64,000 nt of DNA from Gambelia wislizenii (GCA_030847615.1 JAUMIR010000003.1:339464256-339528255); one strand, 5' to 3'. Counted from the stretch's first letter, positions 1-13,074 are shown. Notes: generated by a model not told the origin, from the letters alone. A program made the numbers and translations.

Positions 1-420
1 TCTCTGTTGTCTCATACTGGTATACGTCAACATGCATTTTTCTTCCTGAGATGGCTTCCCTCTCCCATTCCACCTAAAGGACAAGATGGCTTCCCCTCTC
101 CCATTCCATCTAAAGAAGCTTTCTAAAGAGGCTATCAGTGGGATCTTAATGATAGCAGGCCAGTGTGGCAGCAGAGGACTGGTTGTATGCCACACACAAC
201 TCTTTTCAAAGAGAGGGAAACAGCTGGAAGCATTAGGAAGAACAGTTAGAGGATGGTGATGCCTTCTGCTGCCACCACCCTTCCCTTTACATCTGCCACC
301 TGAGGCTGATGCCCCACTTTGACTAATAATAAGACTGGCCTTGCCCCATAAAACTACTGTGACAATAGGACCGATGGAAACATAATTCTCAGCTCTTTCT
401 GCAAGAAAATAATGTAAAGA

Positions 421-665
421 AGTAATGGTAAGATACATCAAAATCCAAAAACCACAAAAGAGCAACCAAAATGCAGAAAATACATCAGGCAAGCTTTCAA
501 AGCTTCACTGGCTTCTTCATCAGGCAAAGATGTTATAAATTATACAGGAGAAGAAAAGTGACCACGTTAGAGATTATAAGCCTACATTATGGATTTTATC
601 AGATCAGCCTCCAGAAACATTCTTTTGCCAGCATATTTTGAGCAGTTTTTACATTGGCAAAAGAA
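421..665 (-). mobile_element. Penelope-like repeat fragment
   Basis: On the minus strand: GCCTGATGAAGAAGCCAG, then TGAAGCTTTGAAAGCTTG, then a run to GGTTTTTGGATTTTG. Resembles the blocks at 15.1 and 26.6 kb. The family is assigned by resemblance only. Confidence 0.45.
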
Positions 666-2489
666 CCTCCTTTATCAGACTTACCTTAAAGAAGCAGCCC
701 CAAGATAAATGGAGCATGAACAGAGCTCCATTTACTTCCTGGTCTGAGATCTCACCAATTCTCACAAGAATACACGAGAGTGGCAAATTTGAATAATAAA
801 GCAAAATACAGACATAAAACATTCGCACAAGAACAGAAACGCACTTTAAAAGTTAGAAGTACTCTGGGGAGGTTCATAAAAAGAGCGTCCCCTACCTGGC
901 TGTCGTAATCTCACCCGGAAGTGTTCTGTCATTGACACTTTATTCATGTGAGCACAATGGCATAAGGTTTCAAATGCCAGCAATGCCGGTAAAAAAGCAG
1001 CACGGGAGATCTATTGACAGCTTATCCCATCAATAAAAAGGAACGGGTTTTAGACAGTACAAAATCATGAAAGGACAACATCATATGATATATGCACCCT
1101 TTTGCATTAATTAGGTGTCATTGTGATGCTATATTTGCCTGGTCTGATAAAGTCCTACAGCAAACTATTTTCATCTTGTGTTTCTCACTGTAGGATAAGA
1201 AGTCAACTGGTTCGGTATCAATGTAACATGAGCATAAGGCAGATTTCCCATTACCTTCTATTATAATGGGAGAACTCTCACTTCTTTTCCATTGCCAATC
1301 TTCAGTAATAACAGCATAATTTCTGTAACTAGGAAGTGTGGGGGGACACTTCTGTATCACAGCATTTCTGTCACAAAACACCTAACGCATGATGAGGGCT
1401 GTGTGATTTCATCCCAGTCTTTCCGCCTCCTAGGTTTATATTTATCAAATTGCTTCTAATCATCAAATACCAAAGGTTAGAAGGGACAAAAGGCATTATC
1501 CATGCAAATAACAAAGCCACAAGATTCCCTGGCACAAACACACACATGCTTTAAAGAAAACCAGCTTAGAAGGTGGCAGTTTAGAACGGGGAAATAATGG
1601 CATATCTGTGGTAATGGTATGCAGGTCATTTTCACAAAATCACACACCCCTCCCAAAACAGTCCACTAGAAAGATGTGGATAAAGATGCAACCATTCCCT
1701 CCTCAAAACACTTACCCATGAGTAAGTCCCATTGAGTGCAGAGAGATGTACTTCTGAGGAAACATTCTTAAATGTGGCCTACTGCCAGAGCTAAAGAGCA
1801 GGGCAAAAATGAGCATGTGCAACAGTGCTTTCAAATGTAAGAAGTTGAGTTTTAAAAGCTATTAGTTACAGTTATCCTTTGAAGGCTTCAGAAAAGTGCT
1901 TGGTTCCTAATATTACTTTTAGTTGCTTTTTAAAAAGAAACTATGTGCTGCAAACTGCTGGCCAGTGGAATACTATGCCCCCTTTTTCTATTCACCTCAC
2001 AATGACTGATCAAAAGCAAAAGGCAATTCTTTGACCATATGGGATATTTCTAGAAGCCAGACCTCACCCTAGTCATCATATATCATGTCAGGAGGTAGTT
2101 TTCCTATCAGTGGGGTTCTGGGTTTTGATCTGAACTTTAAAGGAGTTCTCCAAAGTGCTGAACCTATTTGGGGACATGGTTCAGCACTTGGCTAGCTCCT
2201 TTAAAATTTGGCTGAACCCTGGAGTGGATTCACCATTGAACTGATATGGAAACCACCAGCTGCCTCTGATTATAAAAGTGAGCAAACAATGTCTGGGTAA
2301 CCAGCCAAAGGCTGATTACTATACAGCTGATATCAGAGGCAAAGCACAGTCAAGCTAATTACAGGTAAAAGAATCAAGGCAGTTGTGAAGTCATACACTT
2401 ACTTTACTAGCAAGCAAAACAGAAGTCCACAAGCAAAGTCCAATATGCAAGGTCCAGGTCTGGCAAAGCGAGTTCAGGGTAGTCCAGCA

Positions 2490-2830
2490 GAATCCAGGGG
2501 CTCAGTTAAACGGTATAAAAAAACCGTGAAGAATTCGCTAAGAGTTCTAATTGTTTACATGTTTTGCGACTCTAAATCGCCTCTTTCAGAAGGAGGGGTG
2601 GGAAAAAACCCATCTGTAGCGTATTTTAGGACTTCGTATTTTTTTCCCGTCTTTTTTAAAAAGAACTGAAAATTTTCGCTAAACCGATGATGTGAACTAC
2701 CTTTGCGTTTTTAAATCAATTCCTAAAAAAGTACTGGAACCGCAGAGCTTTGCCATGATTGGTTGAACTCACCAGGGAGGGGTTTGGACAAGGAGGGGAT
2801 GGAGGAAAGATCCATCCACTGTTGTTTCCA
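2490..2830. repeat. MITE-like sequence, same group as 22.8-23.1 kb
   Basis: GCCATGATTGGTTG near 2753 and GATGTGAACTACC with nearby CGCTAA/GCGAAA palindromic words recur in the 22785-23120 segment. CpG-rich for its surroundings. Confidence 0.4.
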
Positions 2831-2853
2831 GCCACGGAAAAGACTGTGAGAGC

Positions 2854-2870
2854 TGTGTGTGTGTGTGTGT
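2854..2870 (+). repeat. (TG)n microsatellite
   Basis: About eight TG units. Confidence 0.8.
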
Positions 2871-4065
2871 CTTTCCTCCCTCACTCCTTGGTCTCTTCGA
2901 GCTTGGCTGCAGCCAGCTGAAGAATTCCTTTCAGTCTCTGTGTGAATGTTCTTCGTCTCCCCTCCCTCCCTCCTCCCTCTCTCTCCCTGTATGCTCCACC
3001 AGCTGATCTATCGACAGATCGTTGTTTTGTGTGTGCATGTTTGTGCACGCTCGCAGTCCTGGCATGAGAGAGGGAGAAAAAACAGTCTACTGACATAGGA
3101 GAAATGCACAGCAAAGAGAATTCTTTTCCTACCATCTTTTGTCATTAATCCTTCCCACTTCCTGGTCTCCCTGCTTTTTAGTTGCTTTCTGGTTTTCTCG
3201 CTGAGATCAAGCTGTGAAAGGTGATACTGTTGCTTTGTATACAAATCCCTTCTGAGGAACGCCTGCAATTAAAGCCCTTTCAGAGGAACTATTCCCCCCA
3301 ACAAGCCCCTCCTGCTTCAACTGTGTGTGTTTTCAGTGAGTGGCTTTAAGAGGCAGGCAGGCACGCCCCCTGCACCTTTGCCATCTGAACTGAGAAGCGA
3401 AAAAATAAACAACACAACTGAATCCCCTATAAATCATATGAACTATCCGTCACTGCTGTGAAAAAGCCCTAAACCGCAAATTGCTGCATTAAAAACTGTC
3501 GTTTAACTGACCCCTGGGTCAGGAAAACAGAGTCCAGAGTCAACAAATACAGTCCAGGTCAAACACAGTGAGCAGGAACACAACAGGTACGCAAGTAGGT
3601 CAGATAATCTCCAACAACCCCTGGAGGGCAGCCCTGCATATTAAGCTAACACAGCTGCTGCTTAACTAATTGATATTTCCTATACATATGCTGAGACTGT
3701 CTCAAACCCTCCTTTTGTTGTCTCTGTGCTGTGAAGGTAGGTATGGGTAAGTTCTCCTTTACATCTGAAGATGCAGGACTCTCTGCCAGAGCTGGCATTG
3801 TACTATTTTCTGTCTGAGGCCTGTGGCTTTGGAACATCCTTCTGCTCTGGTTCAGCATGTCCTGGCATGTCCACCACTTCAGCCTCTCAGTCAGAGTCCA
3901 TTTCCAAGTTCTAGAAGCAGGGCATGACAGAAGTAACTAAAAAGCACAGTTGTACCATAAGAAGAATAAAGTTTGTTACTCCCAAAGTAACAGTCATAAA
4001 TGTTACTTATGCCTTCATTGTTTTGAGAAAGAAATTAATTTCAAGCAACTAGTTATTTGCAACCA

Positions 4066-4385
4066 CAGGTTGATTCTCCCTTCTTTGGAATTCCAAAATC
4101 CGAAATATTCCAAAATCTAAAACATTCACATGGGTGGCTGAGATAGTGACACCTTTGTTTCCTGATGGTTCGAATACATAAAAGTATTAAAAAAAATATT
4201 GTGTATAAAATTACCTTCAGTCTATATGTGTAAGATGTATATGAAACATAAATGAATTTCATGTTTAGATTTGGGTGCCATCTCCAATATATGTATATGT
4301 AAGTACTGTATTCCAAAATCCAAAACCTTCCAAAATCCAAAATGCCGCTGGTCCCAAGCATTCTGAGTAAGGGAGACTCTACCTG
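4066..4385. mobile_element. Tigger-group DNA transposon fossil, MITE-sized
   Basis: A 320-bp element with inverted ends CAGGTTGATTCTCCCTT and AAGGGAGACTCTACCTG, TA on the right side, and AT-rich repeats of CCAAAATCC near both ends. The interior (GGCTGAGATAGTGACACC, ATGAAACATAAATGAATT) is worded very like a mammalian Tigger/MER-type fossil I recall. A 102-codon chance frame lies on the minus strand. Confidence 0.7.
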
Positions 4386-5879
4386 TAATTCCTTCCAAGC
4401 TCTAAGGGTCTCCTACTGGACTGACCGTCCTTTGGCTTTCCTTTTTCATTCCTAGGGTAGCCAGATGTCAAGGAGGGCAGGATGGTTGCATAAAAGTTGC
4501 ATAACTATTGAAGACTCAGGCAACTCCTATCTTGTTTCATAGCTGGCTTCTTTTCTTTCCAACTGCTATGAAAGCTTTCCTAGCCCTTTGGAGCAGATTT
4601 TGTGTGTGTATGTAGGATCAAGATTACAGATCAAGAATAAACACATCCTCTCAGCAGCTATGGAGGATGCCAGCTAATGGATGTCTTCAGACATTAGACT
4701 CTCTCAAAAACAAAGAGAGCCAATAAATGTGGTGTGGAAAAGAGACAAAGCCTCAGGATGTTGAAAAGAGAGATGATTTTACTAGCCCAATGGCCTGGGG
4801 AGATTTTTATGGCTTTTTTCAAGGGACTGAAACTTTAATTAACCCACAGGGGTTATAAAAGTGTCTCCAAAGCTTATGCCTGGCCATTAATGTAATTAAT
4901 TAATGAGACCTATCCATTTAATTGCATAAAATGCAATCCGCTGCATACCCAAAGTCCCAAGAGAGTTGTAGCCATGACATGGGATTTCACCTTCCTAATT
5001 CATTTCCAGCAATTGATCTTGGACACACAGTGGAGAATAGTGATGGCAAGCTTGTGGTTTGTTTTTTCTTCATCTTTGTGAACCTTTGTCATCCTCTGTG
5101 TCCTTGACAGCTGGTTGCCATCAAATCACAAAGGGAAGTTTTTTCTCAACATGGACACACAGCGCTGAGCAGAAAACTGCTTCTGTTCATTTCTGCTTTT
5201 CCTTTTCATACCAGTTAAAAGCATGGGAACCCTGCCCAGGGGCGATTGAAGGACACCATAGTAAGACAAAAGGATGGACAAATGTTGGTTCCACTCTCTA
5301 ATTTCTTTCCATGCTATTCACCGTATGAGCTTTCTTGTGCCTTGAGTGCTTTTGCAAAGTCTTCCTATCTCTTTCTGCCTCCCTCCCTCTTCCTACATAG
5401 TTCAAATGGAGTTCAAATTGACCCTGAATACAGTTCAAATGAAACACCATAGCAAAATACATTCTCACCTGCTAGGGCTGGACCTTCCTTTTTGTACAGA
5501 TGATCTTGAATACAAGAAAGTGGGAAACTCTGGCAGTAGCTTTCATGAATGCGCAAAAGCTAATGATGTTGTTATTATTAATAATTTTCTGATTAAAAGT
5601 GGTTCATGTGACAAAGTGTTCCAGAGCACCCTTGCCTCTTAATAGGAGTTCCACCTGTTCTGGGCAGTCAGCCATATTCTCCAGGGTCCAGAAGGCCATC
5701 CCAGACTCAACACCCTTTCCCAGTTTTTTGCTCTCCTTCACCGACTGAGATTCAACATTACGGGTCTTCAAAGCATGCTAAATGTTCATTGGGAGCTGTT
5801 TTTGGTTGCTGTTGTGCTGCTGTTAGTTTGCCCCATCAGATTTTTTAAAAAGTTTTTTTTTAAAAAAAAATACACCTCA

Positions 5880-6057
5880 GCAAACAACCCTAAGGCCATA
5901 AATTGGGGTCTTCTTGGAAATATACGTTTGAAGGTTTGGCTTTGCCTTCCTCTTAGGCTGAGAGAGTGTGACTTGCCCAAGGCTGAGTGGGGATTCAAAC
6001 CCTGGTCTCCAGTGTCATATTACAACACTCAAACCACTACACCACATTGGTTCTTGA
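5880..6057 (-). repeat. tRNA-derived SINE
   Basis: Minus strand: ACCAATGTGGTGTAGTGG, then GTTTGAATCCCCACTCAGCC (box B like), then CTTGGGCAAGTCACACTCTC. The tail resembles squamate BovB (CCATAA...TTGAAGGC words). Confidence 0.7.
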
Positions 6058-6299
6058 TATAGATTCTCCAAGGGCACAAACATGTTGGATCTGCATGTGG
6101 TCTACAGCAGTGCTTCTTTAGGCTATCTGATGTGTGGACCAGTAATGTTATTTCCTAATATGCCAGGGATCAATATCATATTCTGCCTTTAGGCCACAAG
6201 TGTTTCTTTTTTTCCTGGAAACTCTACACAGACCATCATCCAATGGCTCATGCACCACCACCGATCGACAGACTACCACTTTGAGTAGTTCTGCTCCAT

Positions 6300-6435
6300 A
6301 GCAGAGGTTCTCAGACTTTGGTCCTCCAAGTGGACTTCAACACCCAAAAGCACCTGCCAACTTGGTCAAGGGTCAGGAATCCTGGGAGCTGAAAGTCAAA
6401 CTATTTGGAGGACCAAAGTTTGAGAACTACTAGTC
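6300..6435. mobile_element. Short hAT-like MITE
   Basis: Imperfect palindrome: GGTTCTCAGACTTTGGTCCTCC at the left is mirrored by GGAGGACCAAAGTTTGAGAAC at the right. About 130 bp; no clear 8-bp duplication. Confidence 0.6.
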
Positions 6436-6924
6436 TGCAGGCCACATTTTTCCTGCCTCTGGAAGAAAATATGACTTATGGCAGGGAACAAATGATGTAG
6501 TTCCACATACAGAAACAGTTCTGTCAGTGGGAATGAAAGGCAATAAATCCCAAGGTACTCTGAGAAGAGAGGCACGGAGAATTAAATCAGTTTAATTCTG
6601 CAAGGTAGACCAGCACTCAGGGTAGCTAAAGTGGGAGTAGACTAGAGCTCTCTAGAAGATCATTCTCAGTATATCAGCTAATTAATAATAATAAAAAATG
6701 AAGTGGTGTGGGATCAGTGGCGGTACTAGAATTTATTCTAAACCAGCTGAGTCTCATGAAGCTATACTCAATCAGCAAACATTTTTAAAAAGTGGGATGA
6801 TGATGATACCATAAAGAACTAATTACAGTCCATCTCTATGCAACTCTACCCAGAAGTAAGTCCCACCAAGTTCAGTGAAATGTATTCCATTGTACAGTAT
6901 AGGACTGCAGCCTCAGAGATGGAG

Positions 6925-7052
6925 AATGCATAGCCCTCCAGATGTTATTGGACTGAAACTCCCATCAACCCTAGCTAACACAGTTAGTGGTGAGTGTTGT
7001 TGGCTGTTGCTGTGCAGCCACATCTGGAGGGCCACATGTTCCCTGCTGATGG
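6925..7052. mobile_element. Short hAT-like MITE
   Basis: GCCCTCCAGATGTTATTGG and CACATCTGGAGGGC are inverted around ACTCCCATCAACCC. This wording is a common reptile MITE. Confidence 0.6.
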
Positions 7053-7111
7053 CATAAAGGAAGGTTAACTTTGGTTCAGAATTAATTTATGAATTTGCAT
7101 CAACAGGTGCA

Positions 7112-7362
7112 GGGAAGAGCCAGAGGGGTTTAGCGGTTTGAGGGCTAGATTAGGACCGCAGGAAACCAAGGTTTAAATCTCCATTCAGCCATGAAAATCC
7201 ACTGGGTGATCTTAGGCAAGTCACACTCTGCCACCCTTAGAGGAAGGCAATGGCAAAACCTTTCTGAAGAAATCCTACCAAGAAACCCCAGTGCCTCCTG
7301 CCCGCTTCTACAATGCGAGGCTGGCCATAAGTTGGAGTCAACTTGAAAACATCACAACAAAA
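7112..7362 (+). repeat. tRNA-derived SINE
   Basis: GAGCCAGAGGGGTTTAGCGG, GTTTAAATCTCCATTCAGCC, then GTCACACTCTG, ending CCATAAGTTGGAGTCAACTTG and an ACAACAA tail. Confidence 0.75.
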
Positions 7363-8649
7363 GGTGGAGGAGGTGACTACATCCAACAACTATGTACAAC
7401 AGCTCATTATCCCTTTTGTTTTTAGGTTACTTTTGCTGACATGCGACTCACAAACACACTTCCTGAAAAAAATATAACTCTGGCAAGTCTCAAATATTGC
7501 AACTACAACTAGTGAATCTGGTATCCACAGCTCAGCTCTTTACAAGCTATAAACACTAAAGCCCACAGAGGGGAGTATCTCCCAGCAATGTCCATTGAAG
7601 GATGATAAGTGAGAACACAAGCTTATGCATATTTACTTTGAAGGGAGCCCCATTGAGCCTAGCCTCAAGCAGAGCTTGGGAAAGTTACTTTTTTGGAGTA
7701 CTCCATCCAGAATCCCCCTCCCACCAGCATTAATTTCAGGAGGAAGAGTACTCTTTTAATAAGAACCGCTTTCAGACATAGAATTTTTAAGTATAAAAGT
7801 GATGCAATGATCGTCTAGTTTAACTTGGAACTTGCAAAAGTTACTTTGGGAATGACAGCTCTCAGAATCCCACAGCCAACATTGCCGGTGGCTAAGCCTG
7901 CTAGGTGATTCTGGGAGGTGTAATTCAGAAAAGTAATTTTTTCAAGTTCGGCCAGATGTCCTATACTTGCATGAAATCCCTTATTACAGCATCCCTGACT
8001 ATCCAACCTCTGTTTAATGGAGTGGGAGACAGAAAAACATACTGCAAACAACTTTTGAAAGGTTTTTTTTTTCAAAAACAGCTTTTACTATTGGACATCT
8101 GCGCAGGGGAGGGGGGGAGATCAAGAAACTCAAGTCTCCTTTGGCATGTGGGGCTATCTGCATAGTTCTTTAGATCCTGGCCTGTATTTGGGGCCAGTTT
8201 TTATATGCTAAGACAAAAGTTGTGAGATACATTTTATTTTCAAAAGGAAGAAGTGACTCACATTTTTGTACCTAATAGTTTTATTTTGTAATTATATAAA
8301 CACACAGTTTCACACTTTTTTACAGAACTGATCATGTTGCAATTCTCTCCCCATATTTATAAATTGAAGGAACAGGCAGCATTTAAGTTTAATTAGAAAA
8401 CAATCCATAGGAAGTGGCAACCGAGATAACACACTCTTGGTTCTTCACCAGTGAGGCCTATCGGTTGCTTTAAACTAGGGTACAGAACAGGCTGTGTAAT
8501 GCATCCAGCCCTTTCCACCAACAGGAGGGAATGGCTGGGTGGCTCAGAAGGAATGGTAAAGGGACTACTGTATTTCCTCCCAGCTTCTGTCACCTGAGGC
8601 AAACACCTCACTTTGCCTAGTAGCAGAGCTGGCCATATCAATAGGATTT

Positions 8650-8775
8650 CAATGTATTTTTGAACGTGCTGAGAAGGGTAAGTTTGGGGGCAGGGAACTG
8701 TTATGCTGTTCTTTTTCTTGTAAAGTGCCATGTACATTGATGGCACTATAGAAATAAATAATAATAATATGGGTG
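8650..8775 (+). repeat. L2-like tail
   Basis: GTGCCATGTACATTGATGGCACTATAGAAATAAATAATAATAATA, a common LINE-derived 3' end. Confidence 0.45.
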
Positions 8776-8934
8776 CCAACATCCTAATCCATCACCCAGT
8801 TACACTGAAATATTACGATGGTTGATACTGAAGTGTGACAGATCAGAACTACATCAACTTAATGCATTCTAGGTTAAGCAGCAAGCAACCATCAAACATG
8901 GAAATTGCCAATTTGCATCTGTCTTGTTCCCAGT

Positions 8935-9110
8935 TTTATTTTGTTGCAATCCAGTGTATTTCTGTGGGGAGGAGAGTTAATTCATACAAACATTGCAAGA
9001 AAGTTACATTCTTTCAAACATAGACAAAGAGCCTGAGTACAAAAATAAAATCTTCTTAAAAATGTATAGTTTATAAAACAGTCTGTTTGGGAGGAGCTTC
9101 TGGCTGATGG
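8935..9110 (-). other. RASL11A: RASL11A probable 3' UTR
   Basis: Sequence after the stop codon. The first AATAAA on the minus strand (TTTATT on plus) is at 8935-8940, about 170 bases past the stop. Further AATAAA signals lie near 8281 and 8230, so a longer 3' UTR is possible. The end point is inferred. Confidence 0.5.
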
Positions 9111-12100
9111 TTATTTGATTTTGTAAGATAAAGCCTGTTTGAAACGTCTCTTGAGATCCTGCATGTTTGGTGATTTGGGGCGGGGAATGACAGAGGACCT
9201 CCTTCTGTCTCCATTACCACAGCTGTGTGCCTTGCTGACTTCCTTGCAAAGATATTGAAACACGTCACATACACCTTGGTAATTATCACTAGTGGAAACT
9301 TCTAGAAACACACTGCCCAGTTCATTGGCCAACTGGAGGCCATCATTCACCGCCACCTGTCTGGAATGAGACAGGTCTCCTTTGTTGCCAACAATGACAA
9401 CAGGGATTTTAGCATCGGGGCGCATCTTCCGGATGTGTTGGTAGAGTGGACGGATAGACTGGTAGCTATGGTAGTCCGTAATAGAATAGACCAAGAGAAA
9501 ACCATCCGCCCATTTGAGACACCTGGACAGTGAATCCAACATCTGTGCAATGTCTTCTTGAACCTGTGAAGAAGTCAGCATGTTTATTAAATAAGTTGGG
9601 GAATGAGAAATACAGTTTTTACAACAACAGCTATCAGAAATGGTGCTCATTATTAAGTATATGTTTGCCTCAAGATTTATCTATTATTTTAGAGCCGAAG
9701 TTTCTAAAATCTATTCCATGTGAACAGTTCACAGTTCACAAAGGGCATGTGGCACTGGATGTAACATGCTTCCCCCATCCCCCGCTGTGTGCATGACAGC
9801 TACAAGTGTGCTTATTAATGCTTGCACTTAAATCCAGAAGGAGTAATGGAAGGTAAAGTGCATTCCTTCTTTAATGGGCACTATCAACCCTAGCCAGCAA
9901 GATACTTTACCGTTGCTCCTGATAACGCTGAAGCAAAGTGCTACAGAAGGCTTTCAGCATCTTCCTGAAGCACAGCAATGTCTGTTCATTATGCAGCATC
10001 ATATCCTAAATGGCCTAAGACAGCCTAGCCCAATCTAATGACCTTCAGATGGCTTTGACTACAATTCCCATCCATTCTAATGGGAGTTGTAGTGCAGGGT
10101 ACTGTGTTGAAGAAGGCTGCCGTAAGAGATCAGCATTTTAAAGACTGTAGTCCTATGCATGCTTACTTGAACATAGTGGAGGCAAAGCTTGGGAAAGTTA
10201 CTTTTCTGGACTACAGCTCCAGGAATCCTAGCCAGCATGGTATTGGAACAGACTATATATTATATGCTAAACTTGTCCAAATATTGGCAAATCATTGAAG
10301 TGAAATCCCATTTATCAGCTTAATCTATGTACCAGCATGTCTTTTCAGTTTGCTTCTTCCTGCCTAGCCTATGTGCCAGAAACACAGATTCAGTTCCTAG
10401 ACCAGAGAAGACCCACTGAATCAATTGCTGAAGGGTAAGTTAGCAATTATGTATATGCCATTGATTCAATGGGTTTTGCAACTGGATTTAGACCAAACTG
10501 TTACTTTGAAGCAACAGGCAAATAACTTCAGTGAGACTGTACAAAGGTAGCTTGAGTCACAGTCCGTTGCAGTCAATGGGACTTTCCCCAACATTGGGCC
10601 AAGATCCTATTGAGCTGCTGGTGGAGCATATGTCTCCACCAGGACAGCTGCACTAGTGGTCTAGGCGGACAAAGGCAGCTCCTTCTTCCTATGAGTACAC
10701 TAGGAGCTGAGCTGGATTGCATCCAAGCCCACCCACCACACAGTCAATCTTGTAATGAGGGGGCAGAGCACATCTTACACACCCAGGCAAATGCATTGCA
10801 CAAGGAGACTGTTGGATACCTCCTTATACAATATCCACCAAAGTACTTATACTGCACAACCAGAGGTTATGCCAGTGTAAACCACCAACAGGATTCTGGC
10901 CATAAAATCACTCAGAGAATAAATTAAACCCAATAACACTATCAGAACTGGGATATATAGGATTATTCTGTACCTCAATACATCCTGGGGTGTCTTGGAT
11001 TTGCAAGAAGATTTGATCACCTTCTACGTGAACAAGTCTTGAATACAGATTCCCTGGAGATGTAAGAATGAAAGATCATTAAAAACTATTAGACAGAGTG
11101 TCCACTCCTTTCTCATGTGAGCATAGCATACACAAAGGAGCCAAAGGAGATTTGAGAGATCCAAGCTCATGTCCCAAATGAGACAAGAAGCTTACCCAGT
11201 GACCTTAGGCAGATCCCATTTTCTTATCCCAATCTACCTCACAGGGTTGTTTTGAGGATAAAATGATGTATCAAGGAAAATCATGTAAATTGTCCTGAGC
11301 TCCTTGGTGGAAGGATGGGATACAAAGTGTAGATACAGTGAATAAACAGGGCTTTACAGATCCCTGTTTGTGCCCTATCCTTCTCTCCTTTGGGGCTATC
11401 TACAACCCTGGAGACCAGGGCTGAAATCCGTGCTTCACAATGAAAACCCACTGGGTGACCTTGGCCAAGTCACACACTCTCAGCTCTCAGAAAACCTTGT
11501 GGTAGATTTGCCCTAGGATCTCCATAAGTTGGAAATGACTTGAAGGTAGCAACAATCAGGAAGATAGGGTATAAGGTTTCATGGGAATCCCTCCATGCAC
11601 AGGTACCACTCTCAAGCTAAAGGACATTCTTAAAAATAAAGAAAGGCAGAAACTTACCTGTATTGGGTTCATAATCTCCAATAAATCTTCTGGTTAGGTA
11701 CCGTACTATCATAGCTGAAAAGGAGCAGAGTCCATGGGTTAGCATTTGGAAAAGATCCACTGATCTACATACCCACTGAGGTCAAAAAGCAATGACAAAA
11801 AGGGAGGCAACTGTAAGCTCTTTTGTTAGAGATCTAGGAGGCATGGACCAGAGCTTGGAAAAGCAGCTCTTTTTAGGTTACAGCTCCTAGAATTCTCCAG
11901 GCACCTTGGAGTTGCCAACCTCTGCCATAGGCATTACTGAAGACAACCTCTTCCACCACAACTGTGCATCATCTGTGGAGGCATTTCCTGCTGACCCAAC
12001 AGGAATCCTCCAACGCTCATGTCAAAATAAACCCGTCGGTCTCAAAGCATCACTAGATCTTTCTGTTGCTGCGGTTTTTCAACGAAGGGAACCCTCTAAC

Positions 12101-12509
12101 CCAGGGGAACATGCTGCAAACCTATTTTTTCTGCCAAGAGGAACCCTCCTTTTTCTCCACTCCCTTTCCCTCCCTGCTTTTAACGATACACTGGTATTTA
12201 TTTCATTTTCCAGGAGGGGAAAGCGAAGCTGAAACGTGGGTACATACCCCCCACTCCCTTTTCTCGCTTTCTCCTCCAGAAGGTCGCTCTCTCCCCCGCT
12301 CCCCCAAAGCAGCCTCACTCCGGATCACAGCCGGCCACCGCCCTTCCTCGGACCCTCCCTTCGTGGCGTGAGACCCACGGGCACTCACCGCTTTTCCCCA
12401 CGCTCCCGGTCCCCAGGACAGCCAGCTTCACGTCCTTGACGAGGTACTCGGAGGGGCCCTCGTGGATCGGTGCGAGGAGATAGTTGTGAGACATGATCCA
12501 CAACCGCAT
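9111..12509 (-). CDS. RASL11A: RASL11A, atypical Ras-like GTPase, four coding exons
   Basis: Small Ras-superfamily GTPase of the RASL11 group; in mammals RASL11A is nucleolar and linked to rDNA transcription (family knowledge). Coding exons, read on the minus strand: 12509-12389, 11714-11658, 11053-10974 and 9563-9111. All introns are GT-AG and the phases join to a 236-residue frame (human about 242). Visible motifs are the P-loop GTGSVGKS (residues 33-40), switch I region FIGDYEPNT, DTPG in switch II, NKGD for guanine recognition, and the family tail IPRPKSPNMQDLKRRFKQAL. The start at 12509 gives MRLWIMSHNYLLAPI, which parallels the human N-terminus; a second Met lies five codons in. Like its relatives it has no C-terminal CAAX prenylation box and ends KIK. 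The nearest paralogue is RASL11B, but the N-terminus LLAPI and the DGFLLVYSITDY segment fit 11A better. Confidence 0.95.
10025..10115. repeat. Short MITE remnant
   Basis: ACTACAATTCCCAT and ATGGGAGTTGTAGT form an inverted pair around 10070. Confidence 0.5.
11165..11350 (+). repeat. MIR/CORE-SINE-like repeat
   Basis: ACCTCACAGGGTTGTTTTGAGGATAAAATG and CCTGAGCTCCTTGGTGGAAGGATGGGATA are typical of old tRNA-SINEs with an L2-type tail. In RASL11A intron 2. Confidence 0.5.
11398..11558 (+). repeat. tRNA-derived SINE, 5'-truncated
   Basis: Starts at GGAGACCAGGGCTGAAATCC and ends CCATAAGTTGGAAATGACTTG. In RASL11A intron 2. Confidence 0.7.
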
Positions 12510-13010
12510 GAGAAAGACACCAGCCCCCCCTCTCCAAGCGCAACGCAACCTCCCAAGCTAAAGCCCCACCGAGACGAGGGGGAGGGAGAAAAAGAGAAGC
12601 AAAACCGACGGCAATTGCACCGCGTTTGCAATCCCCCCGGGGAACTGAAAAGGACCGGCGGTAGCAACTGGGAGCGCGGACAACAGGGGAGGAAACCCAG
12701 CTCTTCTTCCTCCCTGGCGCTTCAGCGGCTGCTGCTGCTTAGGAACCGCGGAGCTGCGCCTGGACCTTTTGAAGGCTTGGCCGGGGCGGAGGCGCGGGAG
12801 CTTTGCCGCGGGGAGGGCTGAGCCTGGAAAGACGCACGAGCTGTACGCACGCCAGAGGGCTCGCAGCGCCCGCAGACAATGGGAGCCGCCGACCGGGGCT
12901 GGGCGTGCCATGGGAGGGGGGGGGTGGCACCCGCAGGAGCCGCTTGGGAAGGCAGCCCAAGGTCGAGAGACGCCGTGGGAAGTGTGGGTGGGTTTGGGTT
13001 TGAGAGGCTT
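12250..13010 (-). promoter_or_regulatory. RASL11A: CpG-rich promoter and 5' end of RASL11A
   Basis: Base composition changes sharply to GC-rich with many CpG dinucleotides over RASL11A coding exon 1 and about 500 bases upstream of its start, against an AT-rich background. This looks like a CpG-island promoter. No TATA box is obvious and the transcription start cannot be placed exactly. The many overlapping ORFs here are what open GC-rich DNA gives by chance. Confidence 0.7.
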
Positions 13011-13074
13011 CCGGACAGCCGGGTTATTTTGTGACACCAGAAGCAACAAAAGAATCCAGCATTCCTCAACACCA

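Larger units (their letters stand above)
1..8900. other. Repeat-rich flank downstream of RASL11A
   Basis: Apart from the listed repeats (Penelope-like, Tigger-like, SINEs, MITEs, L2 tail) I see no exon with both splice sites and coding bias. The longest frames (under 130 codons) are unlike known proteins. Short words such as AAGTAAGTCCCATTGAGT (near 1714 and 6855) belong to an old dispersed reptile repeat. Confidence 0.6.

Noticed and set aside
4053..4361. 102-codon minus-strand frame rich in Tyr and Ile
   Set aside because: Falls within the AT-rich Tigger-like fossil.
9564..9650. N-terminal stretch starting MSTISDSCCC joined to the RASL11A last exon
   Set aside because: Lies in the intron upstream of a good acceptor; the conserved protein continues from exon 3 instead.
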